This document shows, in pieces, positions 27,368 through 36,078 of a stretch of 64,000 nt of DNA. The notes below the pieces were generated by a model that was not told where the DNA came from, made no database searches, and worked only from the letters and a program-made list of their open reading frames with translations. The DNA lies in contig CAVQHI010000002.1 of the NCBI GenBank assembly GCA_963712305.1, forward strand, positions 1,736,001 to 1,800,000. The letters run 5' to 3'. Source of the stretch: DATFNI01 sp963712305. Its GTDB lineage: Bacteria; Bacteroidota; Rhodothermia; Balneolales; DATFMH01. How positions within the stretch are numbered: position 1 is the stretch's first letter; every line of letters starts with the position of its first letter. A program made the translations under genes and the position numbers.

Positions 27368-28142
27368 ATTCATTCATGGGATACATGAAGTTAAACGGTG
27401 AGAGATTTAAATAACTTATTTGTATATCGTTATTAGTGGGTAAAATATCGAACCCACGTTAACAATACCTTCTGGCGATGACGATTTCACCGGGTGTAAT
27501 TCGGGTTGGTTAATCTAACTGTTGGATCGGGTTGTTTCTTTGTGGTGGGTAATCACGGGGGATTAGCCTACGGGAACATGACATTGGGGAAACAGTGAAA
27601 TCTGCATTGTATCCTTATATCGAACTCACGTAATTTCCCATTCCCTCGATATTTGACAGAAAAGATTTTATATAAGGATCATCATATCAGGAGCATTGCG
27701 TACGTATTTCTAATTAATATTTTATCATCTTTTTATTTATCTATATGCAATTATGTAATATAGATTTAGAGATGAGTTGAAGAGCATCACTTAAAGAGCG
27801 TGGACTTTATTAGTCCAACAGATCAAAAGGCCTGGTTTTCTTGTAATTGCATAATTACAAATCCGGGTGTGATAATGTTTGATGGGATATTCATTTATTC
27901 CGTTATATAAAGGATATAAACGAATAATTTCGATAAGTTCAGCAGAATCGTTTTTGTGCAAATCGCAATACAAACCTTGATTTGCACAATAACTAACAAA
28001 CAGGTTTATACTTGAGTAATGAGTCTAATTGACTTTGAACTTGCCTTATGTGAAACCAATAGCCTGTTTAAAATTTTGTTAGGCTGCCTTCAGCTCATCT
28101 GTCACTAATAAAATCGTACTTCTTTTAAAAAGGAGAGATAAA
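27368..28142. promoter_or_regulatory. 775-bp gene-free region with two inverted repeats
   Basis: Two perfect inverted repeats precede the large protein gene at 28143. The first is TTGTAATTGCATAATTACAA at 27841-27860. The second has 11-bp arms TTGTGCAAATC (27954-27964) and GATTTGCACAA (27979-27989) around 14 bases. The second could be an operator or an RNA hairpin in a leader. A good Shine-Dalgarno (AAAGGAGAG) lies just before 28143. The rest shows nothing. Confidence 0.45.
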
Positions 28143-30290
28143 ATGGCAACTAAGAAAAATGCATCTTCCAGTTCTAAGAAACCGGGCAGCTTTCGCATTA
28201 CCGGACAAATTCAGCGAGAGCAGACCGACAGACAACCAGGAGAACTAAAACTAACCGCTTATGTCTTTGATAAAGCCGGGCATTTGCTTGGCAGCTCAGA
28301 AGTCGACGGCAAAGGCAACTACAATGTTGCCGTAAAACTAGCCAGACCTGCTGACGTTGAGTTACTTGTGGGGCCGGCTGATATGTCGGACGAGATACGC
28401 TCTTCAAGCGCATACCGGAAGTCGTTATCCGCAAAAGATTGGAAAGGAGAAGGAGACCAGTTTCGTCTTAAATTTGACGCTTCCCTGCCGTTTGAAATAT
28501 GGTATCCGTGGTGGCCGACACGCATCTGTGTTTCAGGCCATGTTCGGAAAGTGAGTCATCAGGATGATGGCACTGAAATTTGTGCCGTCCCATTTGTAAA
28601 GGTCGAAATATTCGATGTTGACCGGGAGTTCTGCCTTTGGCCATATATCCGGGACTGGTGGAAAGTTCTGCTCGACCGGCCAGTGATTCGATTGCCGGAA
28701 TTGCAAAAGAAGCCGCCCTTTCCGCCCGAGCCTTTTCCCGGACCTGATCCTGTTCCTGATATTAACCTGGGGCCATTTTCAGAACTCACTGGAGGGTTTG
28801 GTACTTCTCCGTTAGAACGGATAGCCTTAAACCCGCAGCCTCTCCCACCGAGAAGCAGTTTGAGTAATCCGGTTTCAAGGGTATCATTAAATCCGCAACC
28901 GGAACCACCTAGCCTCCAGACCTTGCAAACAGATACTTCAAGGGTTGGAGAGGCGCGCTTGATAGACAGCAGTATTGCCTCGAGACTCGAGAAACTGACC
29001 GTGACTTCGAAGATTGCACCATGGATTATCTTTCCCGGTTGCTTTTACAGTAAGGTCAAGGTTTGTGAAACTACGACCGATTGCAATGGGTATTTTAACT
29101 GCTGCTTCAAATGGTGGCCATTCCACTTCCGCAATGGCCGGCTTCGTTACGACTCCAGACCGGATATTATCATCCGTGTAACACAGGTCATTAACGGTGT
29201 TCCCACTGTCATCTATCTTGATCCTTACACCAGCACCCGCTGGAATGTTACAAATGCTCATATCGATCTGTTCCTTGACAACGAGGAGATCGTCTGCAGC
29301 CACGGTAACTGCTATGATCCGGAACCCGGCTCACCCGTTTTCTTCACCCGAATCGGTGATGATGAAGTCTATAAGATCAACCAGGCCAGTGGACTATATA
29401 ACGAAGGAGCACTGGCTAATGTCGCGTACGGCGGAAACCTGTTGGTATACGGCCAGTTTGGTGATGATTTGACATCTGGCTCGCCTGCACGTTACTATCG
29501 TCTTTCATATGCCAGGAACGGGACCACTGATTTCACTCCGATAACAGCGTCACTTTCTGACACGCGGGTATCAAAGAGTACGTTAAACGGTGAATCCCAT
29601 CCACTTGGCCCACAAACCGTAAACGGTGTGCCGGCTTTGTATGAAGTCCGCGATTTCAGTGATTATTACTGGTACAACCCGGACTGGCTCGGTACATGGT
29701 ACACCAAACAGGTTGAACCAGACACGGATAAATATATCCTTCGGCTGGAAGTCTTCGATCAGAACGGGAATAAGCTTACGACAGCTATGGGCGTAGACTA
29801 CAGGAATGGGGCAGGTTCCGGAAACGGCACACCACCCGCTCCGCTGCCGCCAATGACTGATCGTTGCGATCTCGTGCTTACCCTGGACAACAAACGGGCG
29901 GAAGTAGAGCTTACCATTCCAGCTGTTATCAACGAATGCGGCGTAATTCCATGGACGCCGGCATTGTCCCTGGATTTCAATGTTCATGTATCACAGGAAA
30001 ACAATCGCCTGAGATCATGGGGACTTTATTATACCAAAGGGATCAATCCTACTATCCACTACCTCGACAGCGGGTATTCCAATAATGGTCTGCCCGGCAC
30101 TGTAAATAAAACGGTGCCCGGAGGGACGGCATCACCATCGCCGGGAACCGGCATGCTGGCGAACCTGAACAGTACATGCGCGTTTGCACTCAAACTCTAC
30201 GCTTATGCACATGTACGGGATGGGCGTCACTTTATCTACTATACTGAGGAGATAAAAGCGATTGCCATTGAAAAATGCTCGTCTTCCTGA
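28143..30290 (+). CDS. Large protein with LNPQPxPP motifs, unknown function
   Basis: 715 residues without a signal peptide. The N-terminal part (about 15-130) and the part around 130-180 (GHVRKVSHQDDGTEICAVPF, VEIFDVDREFCLW) resemble carboxypeptidase-regulatory-like or transthyretin-like beta domains. A Pro-rich linker (about 195-225) follows. LNPQPLPP and LNPQPEPP (about 230-260) occur twice, each after a short spacer, a motif I recall from otherwise unrelated uncharacterised bacterial proteins. Then comes a Cys-rich stretch (TTDCNGYFNCCFKWW) and beta-rich repeats to the end. Excellent Shine-Dalgarno. Function unknown, possibly an intracellular or non-classically exported structural protein. 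Confidence 0.72.
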   Translation: MATKKNASSSSKKPGSFRITGQIQREQTDRQPGELKLTAYVFDKAGHLLGSSEVDGKGNYNVAVKLARPADVELLVGPADMSDEIRSSSAYRKSLSAKDWKGEGDQFRLKFDASLPFEIWYPWWPTRICVSGHVRKVSHQDDGTEICAVPFVKVEIFDVDREFCLWPYIRDWWKVLLDRPVIRLPELQKKPPFPPEPFPGPDPVPDINLGPFSELTGGFGTSPLERIALNPQPLPPRSSLSNPVSRVSLNPQPEPPSLQTLQTDTSRVGEARLIDSSIASRLEKLTVTSKIAPWIIFPGCFYSKVKVCETTTDCNGYFNCCFKWWPFHFRNGRLRYDSRPDIIIRVTQVINGVPTVIYLDPYTSTRWNVTNAHIDLFLDNEEIVCSHGNCYDPEPGSPVFFTRIGDDEVYKINQASGLYNEGALANVAYGGNLLVYGQFGDDLTSGSPARYYRLSYARNGTTDFTPITASLSDTRVSKSTLNGESHPLGPQTVNGVPALYEVRDFSDYYWYNPDWLGTWYTKQVEPDTDKYILRLEVFDQNGNKLTTAMGVDYRNGAGSGNGTPPAPLPPMTDRCDLVLTLDNKRAEVELTIPAVINECGVIPWTPALSLDFNVHVSQENNRLRSWGLYYTKGINPTIHYLDSGYSNNGLPGTVNKTVPGGTASPSPGTGMLANLNSTCAFALKLYAYAHVRDGRHFIYYTEEIKAIAIEKCSSS

Positions 30291-30313
30291 TAGGAATAAT
30301 GGATAACCTTCCG

Positions 30314-30344
30314 CGGCGGATACCTTGTTTAAAGGTATCCGCCG
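30314..30344. terminator. 13-bp stem hairpin after the 715-residue protein gene
   Basis: Stem CGGCGGATACCTT / AAGGTATCCGCCG with a 5-base loop, 23 bp after the stop codon. It lacks a T-run but is long enough to halt RNA polymerase or to stabilise the mRNA 3' end. It is followed by a second inverted repeat (CTCCCC TTCC GGGAGGGG). Confidence 0.6.
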
Positions 30345-30420
30345 TTAATCTCCCCTTCCGGGAGGGGATTAAGGGGTGGGTTTCCCACGTAGTATGTGGA
30401 CTCCACGTCTATTAATTATC

Positions 30421-30627
30421 GTGAGTTCGATATAAGAACTTCGATCACCGCTTAATGTCATTTTCCCGAGGCCTCGGGACGTAGAAATCCAAGCTACCGA
30501 AAAACGCCAGAAAAATGCATTGACCATATGTGATGATTGTAACCAGGATGGATTCCTCCACTCGCTCAGCTTCGGTCGGAATGACAATCAAAGGGTTGTA
30601 AGCACGGTTTCGTTATCTCGAACTCAC
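30421..30627. repeat. Element bounded by 15-bp inverted repeats
   Basis: GTGAGTTCGATATAA (30421-30435) is matched by its inverse, TTATCTCGAACTCAC (30613-30627), 14 of 15 bases. The 207 bp between hold no gene. They include CTCGGGACGTAGAAATCC, which recurs in similar form near 54750 and 60730. Single copies of the end motif are near 27616 and 54700. This fits a non-autonomous mobile repeat family. Confidence 0.5.
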
Positions 30628-30657
30628 CTTAATTAGTCTGTGTCGTTTATACGTAAT

Positions 30658-32679
30658 TCATTTCAACGACTCCCACAATCTCTTGCCAAACGATCCTACC
30701 TTGTGGAAAATGCTTTTGATCTTTTGCACAAACAGGGGATCGCGGTCTAGATACTCATTCGCATTGAAATCAAAATGTCCTTTTATACGCTTTGTAATCG
30801 CTGGCGATGCAAAGAAATGTTGCATGTATGGGACGAGTGAGGCGCCTTGTATAGCTCCTCCTGATGTGTAGGTCAGCGATTTCCCCGAACGGCTGAAGAT
30901 GCCCATAAAAACGCTCAGGCCATTTGGCCGAACAATGAACAGACCGGCCGATGTATTTTCTTGAGCGGTCCCGGTTTTTCCAAGGAAGTCCGCATCACTC
31001 CAGTGATATTGATTCTCTGCAAAATGCAATGTTCCCATCGGGTCCTTCAGGGCATAGGTAAGGCAGAATGCCGTCTCGCGTGCTGTTTCATAGGAGAAGA
31101 GTGAATCATAAGGTGATACATCATTTTTCTCAGTGATGAAATGATGCGGGATTCTGCCGTAGGGCGGTACATAAGCCTGCAAAAGCCGGAACAGGTTGAG
31201 CGGCACCGGTGCATCCGCACCAATGAACGTGGCTGGATACGGGGTGAACGTTGAATCAACCCCGAGTTTATGAACCCGCTGATATAGCGAATCACCATAA
31301 TTCACAGCAAGATAAGCTGCCGCAACATTATTCGATCGCGCCAGAGCCATAATAGCAGGTTGTTTGGATGGTGAATTATCCCTGGATGAATAATTTTTCA
31401 CCGTCCATGTTCCGTCTATTGTTTGATAATCTTTCGGACCCTCAGCCGGTAGTTTTTTGCTAATGTCCCCACCCTGGGAGATATATTCGCTGTAAATGAG
31501 CGGTTTGACCAGTGAACCGGGCCGCCAGGCAGAGATAATTCTCAAATTGTTCATATACCGTGCACCCTGTTCGGCAGATCCTACGGCGGCCAAAATGGAA
31601 TCATAATGAGCTACCACGATAAAACCGTCCAGATCATCGATGCCCGTCTTTTTTTTGAAATTTTGGATAGCCGAGGTCAGCGTCCGGTGGGCAAGTGCTG
31701 TAACCTTTAAATCGATGGTCGAATATATCGGACCGCGTCCGGTATCGGTGGGTTCAATCTGATCTGCAATTTGTTTGCGATTCTCAAGAAACAAGGCACG
31801 TTTCTTAACGTCACTTATGTTGATTACCGGGACATTATGAATCATATCCTGGTAATCGGCCTGCGATATGATATTTCTCGATCTCAGGAACGCCGCTCGT
31901 CTCAGGTAAATATGTTTGAAAGCCTGAGTATTCTTCAGATAAAGATTTGGTCTGCTGATCAACGCCACAAGAGCCAAAGCTTCAGGCTTGGTAATTTCCG
32001 AAATGTCCTTGTCGAAGATTTCGTAAGCCCCTCTTTTTAGTCCCCTGATTTGTACGGCAGGATCAGAGAATGATCCTAAAAAAACACTCGCCATGTAAAA
32101 ATTAAGCAGTTTTTCGTGTGAGTATCGGTGACTGAGTCCAAGGCTGATTAATGCTTCTTTACCTTTTCGTGTCCAGAACTTTCTATCATTCTTAAGAATA
32201 ATCCCGCGTGAAAACTGCTGGATGATCCCGCTTGCTCCCTGCGCAAATCCACCGCTTGAAATATCAGTGGCAACCGCCCGCATGAAACCGGACCAGTCGA
32301 TCACATATGTGTCATCGTATCTGCCATTCTCGATACTGATCAAATAATTCTTCAGAAATGAGGGGATACTGTCCGGATCATCCGCTTTTGCAATCACTTC
32401 CCCGTTGGCATCATAAATTGTGCGCGTCTCGATATATTTGTTCATCACAGTGTCGAGATTCTCAAACCGGTCTGCTGCGTTGCTGCCAACAAGCATCGAC
32501 AACCCGAACCTGGGCATGTGAGCCACCCAGAAACCCGCACAGCGCTGAAGGGGGGCTGCCGGAGTGAAAAGCTCCAGGAACAGAATCAAAAGTACAATCA
32601 GCCCAGTGATGACCTTCCTGGGATGATGCTCAAGGGTGAGTTGTAATTTTTCCCTTATAGGATCAATAAAAACAGACAT
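30658..32679 (-). CDS. Bifunctional penicillin-binding protein (GT51 + transpeptidase)
   Basis: 673 residues from the ATG at 32679. A TTG 12 codons upstream would be a weaker start. A transmembrane helix (about 24-44, VITGLIVLLILFLELFTP) precedes the glycosyltransferase-51 domain, recognisable from ISIENGRYDDTYVIDWSG, with the catalytic Glu region altered from the usual ED(x)RF, and QGASGIIQQFSRGI. The transpeptidase domain has SLVK (in RPGSLVKPLIY), SNN, and KTGT (FLGKTGTAQ). Polymerises and cross-links peptidoglycan. Some GT51 residues deviate from consensus, so it may have weakened glycosyltransfer. Separate gene, no operon. Confidence 0.87.
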   Translation of the reverse strand: MSVFIDPIREKLQLTLEHHPRKVITGLIVLLILFLELFTPAAPLQRCAGFWVAHMPRFGLSMLVGSNAADRFENLDTVMNKYIETRTIYDANGEVIAKADDPDSIPSFLKNYLISIENGRYDDTYVIDWSGFMRAVATDISSGGFAQGASGIIQQFSRGIILKNDRKFWTRKGKEALISLGLSHRYSHEKLLNFYMASVFLGSFSDPAVQIRGLKRGAYEIFDKDISEITKPEALALVALISRPNLYLKNTQAFKHIYLRRAAFLRSRNIISQADYQDMIHNVPVINISDVKKRALFLENRKQIADQIEPTDTGRGPIYSTIDLKVTALAHRTLTSAIQNFKKKTGIDDLDGFIVVAHYDSILAAVGSAEQGARYMNNLRIISAWRPGSLVKPLIYSEYISQGGDISKKLPAEGPKDYQTIDGTWTVKNYSSRDNSPSKQPAIMALARSNNVAAAYLAVNYGDSLYQRVHKLGVDSTFTPYPATFIGADAPVPLNLFRLLQAYVPPYGRIPHHFITEKNDVSPYDSLFSYETARETAFCLTYALKDPMGTLHFAENQYHWSDADFLGKTGTAQENTSAGLFIVRPNGLSVFMGIFSRSGKSLTYTSGGAIQGASLVPYMQHFFASPAITKRIKGHFDFNANEYLDRDPLFVQKIKSIFHKVGSFGKRLWESLK

Positions 32680-33171
32680 ACAAATGGACGTCAGTAATTC
32701 TTTGAAGGTTGCCAAGTCCGAAACTTATCAAAAGAAATGCCCGGAGCCGAGTCTTTTGGGGCGAGTAACGCATGGGTGGTTGCCAGGGAAAGAGGTAGTG
32801 TAGTACCCCGTCCTGAGCAGGCATATTCTGTACCTGACGGCACAGTATAAGAAGGGTAGATCAACCGCTTTCTACCCATATTACGTCCCGAAGGGACATG
32901 ACTCATAATCAAAGCGACAAATCATGCCGTCCCGGAGGAACACAATATGGGTAGAAATAGCAGGCACAACAACCGATCCCGTGCCGTCAGGTACGGAATA
33001 CGATGAACACCACGATAGTTGTTACAACCCCGCTCATTGTAATAAGTCATCTATCCTGCAAGGTTCCTGGCCTAACCCCCTGTTAATTGGCTATGTTAGT
33101 TGGAAAATTATCAGAAAGTGATTGTTCTTTTGTAGATTGTCACATCGTACCAGAACTAATAGGAGAGAACC
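32680..33171. other. Intergenic dominated by a large palindromic element
   Basis: No gene. Holds the nested inverted repeat 32830-32994 described separately. A Shine-Dalgarno-like AGGAGAG precedes the next gene at 33172. Confidence 0.5.
32830..32994. repeat. 165-bp nested palindromic repeat (MITE/BIME-like)
   Basis: Outer 14-bp arms: GTACCTGACGGCAC at 32830-32843 and its exact inverse GTGCCGTCAGGTAC at 32981-32994. Inner 12-bp arms: TCTACCCATATT at 32871-32882 and AATATGGGTAGA at 32944-32955. Small hairpin TCCCGAAGGGA lies within (about 32886-32896). Such nested repeats are typical of intergenic mobile palindromes. Confidence 0.65.
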
Positions 33172-34599
33172 ATGCCATCCTACACCTGGCTTCGGCCGCA
33201 TCCATCCGATGATACTATCACGCTAACTACGAAACAGAGAACAGCAAAAAAGCTGAAGGCGCTTCGTGCTGCCATTGAGACGCACATTAATAACGCAGCT
33301 TTACCTCAAAGTGCAGAATTTTCTTCAGACCGGTCTAAGTACGTTCGCATTGCGACGTGGAACCTGCGGGAGTTCGATGCCCCGAGTTACGGGTATAGGA
33401 GTCAGGAAGCAAAGGCATACATAGCCGAGATTATCTCGAATTTTGATCTGATCGCACTGCAGGAGATACGCCGGGATCTTAACGCGCTCAACGATATCGT
33501 TAGACTACTTGGACCAAGCTGGGATTATATCGCGACAGATGTAACCGAGGGATCTCAGGGGAATCATGAGCGAATGGCCTTTCTTTTTAATAAAGAGAAA
33601 GTTTGGTTTCGTCACATCACGGGTGAACTTACACTTCCTGATGGCCAAAAGATTACTGATCCGTTTGGTGATCGTTTCAAGATTGAAGGTGGAGCGCAGT
33701 TTGAACTTCCGAACGGACAGGTCCTCGCATCTCCAACGGGGCTCAGGACAGGAACACTTGCAAACGGTCAAACAAAGGTTGAAGAAGATGTTGAGATCCC
33801 GATTCCTGACGGGACCAAAGTCGTGCTGCCATCCGGTTCATTCATACGTTTTGCAAAGAATGCCCACGTTCCGATTACGAATAATGATGGCATCGCTATA
33901 GATCCCACTTCGAAGCCCAAACTGCCGGAAGCTGCTGAAATTGTTATTCCACCCAATTCACTCATCGGAGGTCCCGCTCAGTTTGCGCGTACGCCGTTTA
34001 TTGCTGCCTTTCAGTCCGGCTGGCTGAAAATCAATCTTGCAACGGTGCATATCTATTATGGCTCCGGAGATCCAGGCCTGGAACAGCGGAAGGAGGAGAT
34101 TCAGCGTCTAACGGAACTTCTCTCTGAACGCGCAAAAAGTGATAATGAGTCGGAATCAGATTCCTATTTTATTGTACTTGGCGACTTCAACATAGCCAAT
34201 CGGGATCATGAAACCATGCAAGCCCTGCTAAGCCACGACTTCGTTACCCCAAAGCCATTGCAAACTATTCCGGGATCCAACGTAAGTCAGGATAAATTCT
34301 ATGATCAGATTGCTTTCTGGAACGGGGAATCCAGCCGTCGCAAATCGTATACACAGATCACTCCATATCGGGCCGGGGTTTTTGATTACTTCAGCACTGT
34401 TTATCGCATGGATGAGGAAAATATCTATCATCCCTTCATGAAGAAAGACGGTTCCGATGAGTTCTATTCCAGTTACAAGCTGTGGCGAACCTACCAGATG
34501 TCGGACCATTTGCCGATGTGGGTCGAGTTCCAGGTCGATTTCACGACAGAATACCTGAACGAAGTTGAGAAGGAGCTTAACCAACGGTTGAATACCTGA
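33172..34599 (+). CDS. EEP-family endonuclease/exonuclease/phosphatase with inserted repeats
   Basis: 475 residues. The EEP fold is shown by RIATWNLREFD (about 60-70), LIALQEIRRDL (catalytic Glu), ERMAFLFNKEKV, FIVLGDFNIAN (Asp and Asn of the metal site) and SDHLPMWVEF (catalytic Asp-His). Between the strand ending near residue 145 and the one resuming near 285 lies an extra region of repeated LPDG/LPNG/IPDG/LPSG units that is not part of the usual fold. No signal peptide. Substrate (DNA, RNA, inositol phosphate or lipid) cannot be told. Confidence 0.85.
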   Translation: MPSYTWLRPHPSDDTITLTTKQRTAKKLKALRAAIETHINNAALPQSAEFSSDRSKYVRIATWNLREFDAPSYGYRSQEAKAYIAEIISNFDLIALQEIRRDLNALNDIVRLLGPSWDYIATDVTEGSQGNHERMAFLFNKEKVWFRHITGELTLPDGQKITDPFGDRFKIEGGAQFELPNGQVLASPTGLRTGTLANGQTKVEEDVEIPIPDGTKVVLPSGSFIRFAKNAHVPITNNDGIAIDPTSKPKLPEAAEIVIPPNSLIGGPAQFARTPFIAAFQSGWLKINLATVHIYYGSGDPGLEQRKEEIQRLTELLSERAKSDNESESDSYFIVLGDFNIANRDHETMQALLSHDFVTPKPLQTIPGSNVSQDKFYDQIAFWNGESSRRKSYTQITPYRAGVFDYFSTVYRMDEENIYHPFMKKDGSDEFYSSYKLWRTYQMSDHLPMWVEFQVDFTTEYLNEVEKELNQRLNT

Positions 34600-34692
34600 T
34601 GTTCATGGAAAATGGTTTTTAAAGATAATTAGTTACTTTGCAGACACCTGTTAAAGGTTTGATGTATGCTATTCATATCAAAAAAATAAAAT

Positions 34693-35460
34693 GTGATGAT
34701 GCTTCCAGGACGAAAAGGTATACGATTTGCAATGATGATTATCGGAGGGTGCTTATTGTCGCTCTCAGCCAGGGGCCAGCAGCTTAATACACTCACTCAA
34801 CGAGGAAAACAACAAGGCTGGGTACTGCTATTCAATGGAAAGAATCTGGACGGGTGGCATTCGTATCATCAAAAAGGCCCTGCCAAAGACTGGAAAGTGG
34901 TAAACAATGCTATTATGCTGGTCAAAAATAATAGCGATGACGTTACTGATTGTGCGGACCTCGTTACTGACAAGGAGTATGAGAATTTTGATCTGAAGCT
35001 TGAATGGGAGATGAAACCCGGCGTCGACAGCGGAGTCATGATCTATGTAAATGAATCACCTAAATATGGCCAGACCTATGAGACGGGACCGGAAATTCAA
35101 ATCGCTGATTTGGCCGATACTAAACCTGACAGCCGGATACTTAAAGAGCGCGCCGCGGATATTTTTGCCCTGATCCCTGTAGATACCGAACAGGTACGGA
35201 GAGCTGGACACTGGAATCAGTATGAAATTATTTCAAACAAAGGACATCTCGAGGTATTCCAGAATGGCCATAAAGAGATCGATACTTATTTATGGAATGA
35301 TCACTGGAGGGAACTGATCGCACACAGTAAATTTAAATCGATGCCAAACTTTGGAACGTTTCATACAGGGCACATATCATTACAGGGGACCGAGGTAAAA
35401 GGCAAGTCCAAAGAGAAGATCTGGTTCCGGAATATTAAGATCAGGAAGCTGCCTTCGTAA
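34693..35460 (+). CDS. Secreted DUF1080 (3-keto-disaccharide hydrolase-type) protein
   Basis: 255 residues. N-terminal signal (about 1-29, ending SARGQQ) is followed by the DUF1080 concanavalin-like fold: GWVLLFNGKNLDGWHSY, FDLKLEWEMKPGVDSGVMIY and ISLQGTEVKGKSKEKIWFRN. The family includes periplasmic hydrolases of 3-keto-glucosides and is expanded in Bacteroidota relatives. Two start codons (ATGATG) are possible. Single gene, followed by repeat-rich DNA. Confidence 0.87.
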   Translation: MMMLPGRKGIRFAMMIIGGCLLSLSARGQQLNTLTQRGKQQGWVLLFNGKNLDGWHSYHQKGPAKDWKVVNNAIMLVKNNSDDVTDCADLVTDKEYENFDLKLEWEMKPGVDSGVMIYVNESPKYGQTYETGPEIQIADLADTKPDSRILKERAADIFALIPVDTEQVRRAGHWNQYEIISNKGHLEVFQNGHKEIDTYLWNDHWRELIAHSKFKSMPNFGTFHTGHISLQGTEVKGKSKEKIWFRNIKIRKLPS

Positions 35461-35577
35461 AGATAAACAGGCAGGAAGAATAGAACGCAGACAACGCGGA
35501 CGACGCGGACAAGATTTTTACAAGAACCTAAAAGCTGTCCAAAGATTAAAGCTTGATTTGTAGAAATTCCAGTCATC
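35461..35577. repeat. Copy of a dispersed 'AGAATAGAAC' repeat
   Basis: GAAGAATAGAACGCAGACAA at about 35475 resembles GAAGAATAGAACACGGACAG at about 37471 and AGAATAGAACACGGACAAGG at about 60611. All three lie directly behind genes. Confidence 0.5.
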
Positions 35578-35634
35578 TATTGGCTGACAGCCAAACTTCC
35601 CCCTTAATAAAGGGGGCGCAGGGGGTTGTCAACC
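35578..35634 (+). repeat. 57-bp direct repeat, left copy flanking the DUF559 gene
   Basis: Identical but for one base to 36254-36310, same orientation. It includes a hairpin TCCCCCTTAATAAAGGGGG and an extension CGCAGGGGGTTGTC. Together the two copies bracket the nuclease gene at 35716-36078. Confidence 0.8.
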
Positions 35635-35715
35635 TAACGTTTTAAAAGTTTTTAAACCGTGTAAGGTATCCCGGTTTCAAGTATCATTTGATTATATACA
35701 TCAAGAGACATAAAT

Positions 35716-36078
35716 ATGAAAATTCACTATAACCCCAAACTCAAACCTTTAGCCAGGTATTTGCGCACACACAGTACAAAGGCCGAAATCAAGCTTTGGA
35801 ACGAACTGAAAGCACGGAAAATGTTAGGCTATCAGTTTATGCGCCAGAAACCCATCGGGAATTATATCGTTGATTTTTATTCCGGCCGGCTAAACTTGGC
35901 TATAGAGTTGGATGGTGAGAGTCATCAGGACAGAGGGCAACGCGATAAAGATAAGCAGCAGTGGCTGGAAGAGATGGGTATTCACGTCATGCGGATCATG
36001 AATGAGGAGATATATCAAAACATGGAGGGAGATCTGCAATTTATTGAACGATGGATTGTAGATAAAAACGCTGGGTAA
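35716..36078 (+). CDS. DUF559 putative endonuclease (Vsr/PD-(D/E)XK-like)
   Basis: 120 residues. DUF559 proteins share the very-short-patch-repair endonuclease fold. Visible signature: YNPKLKPLARYLR and AEIKLWNELKARK at the N-terminus, then IVDFYSG (Asp53), LAIELDGESH (Glu64, His70), and EEMGIHVMRIMNEEI near the end, all in the expected order. Length is typical. The gene lies between two near-identical 57-bp repeats and further palindromes of the same type on the right. DNA cleavage activity is inferred. Role is unknown, and an association with the repeats is discussed as a finding. Confidence 0.87.
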   Translation: MKIHYNPKLKPLARYLRTHSTKAEIKLWNELKARKMLGYQFMRQKPIGNYIVDFYSGRLNLAIELDGESHQDRGQRDKDKQQWLEEMGIHVMRIMNEEIYQNMEGDLQFIERWIVDKNAG

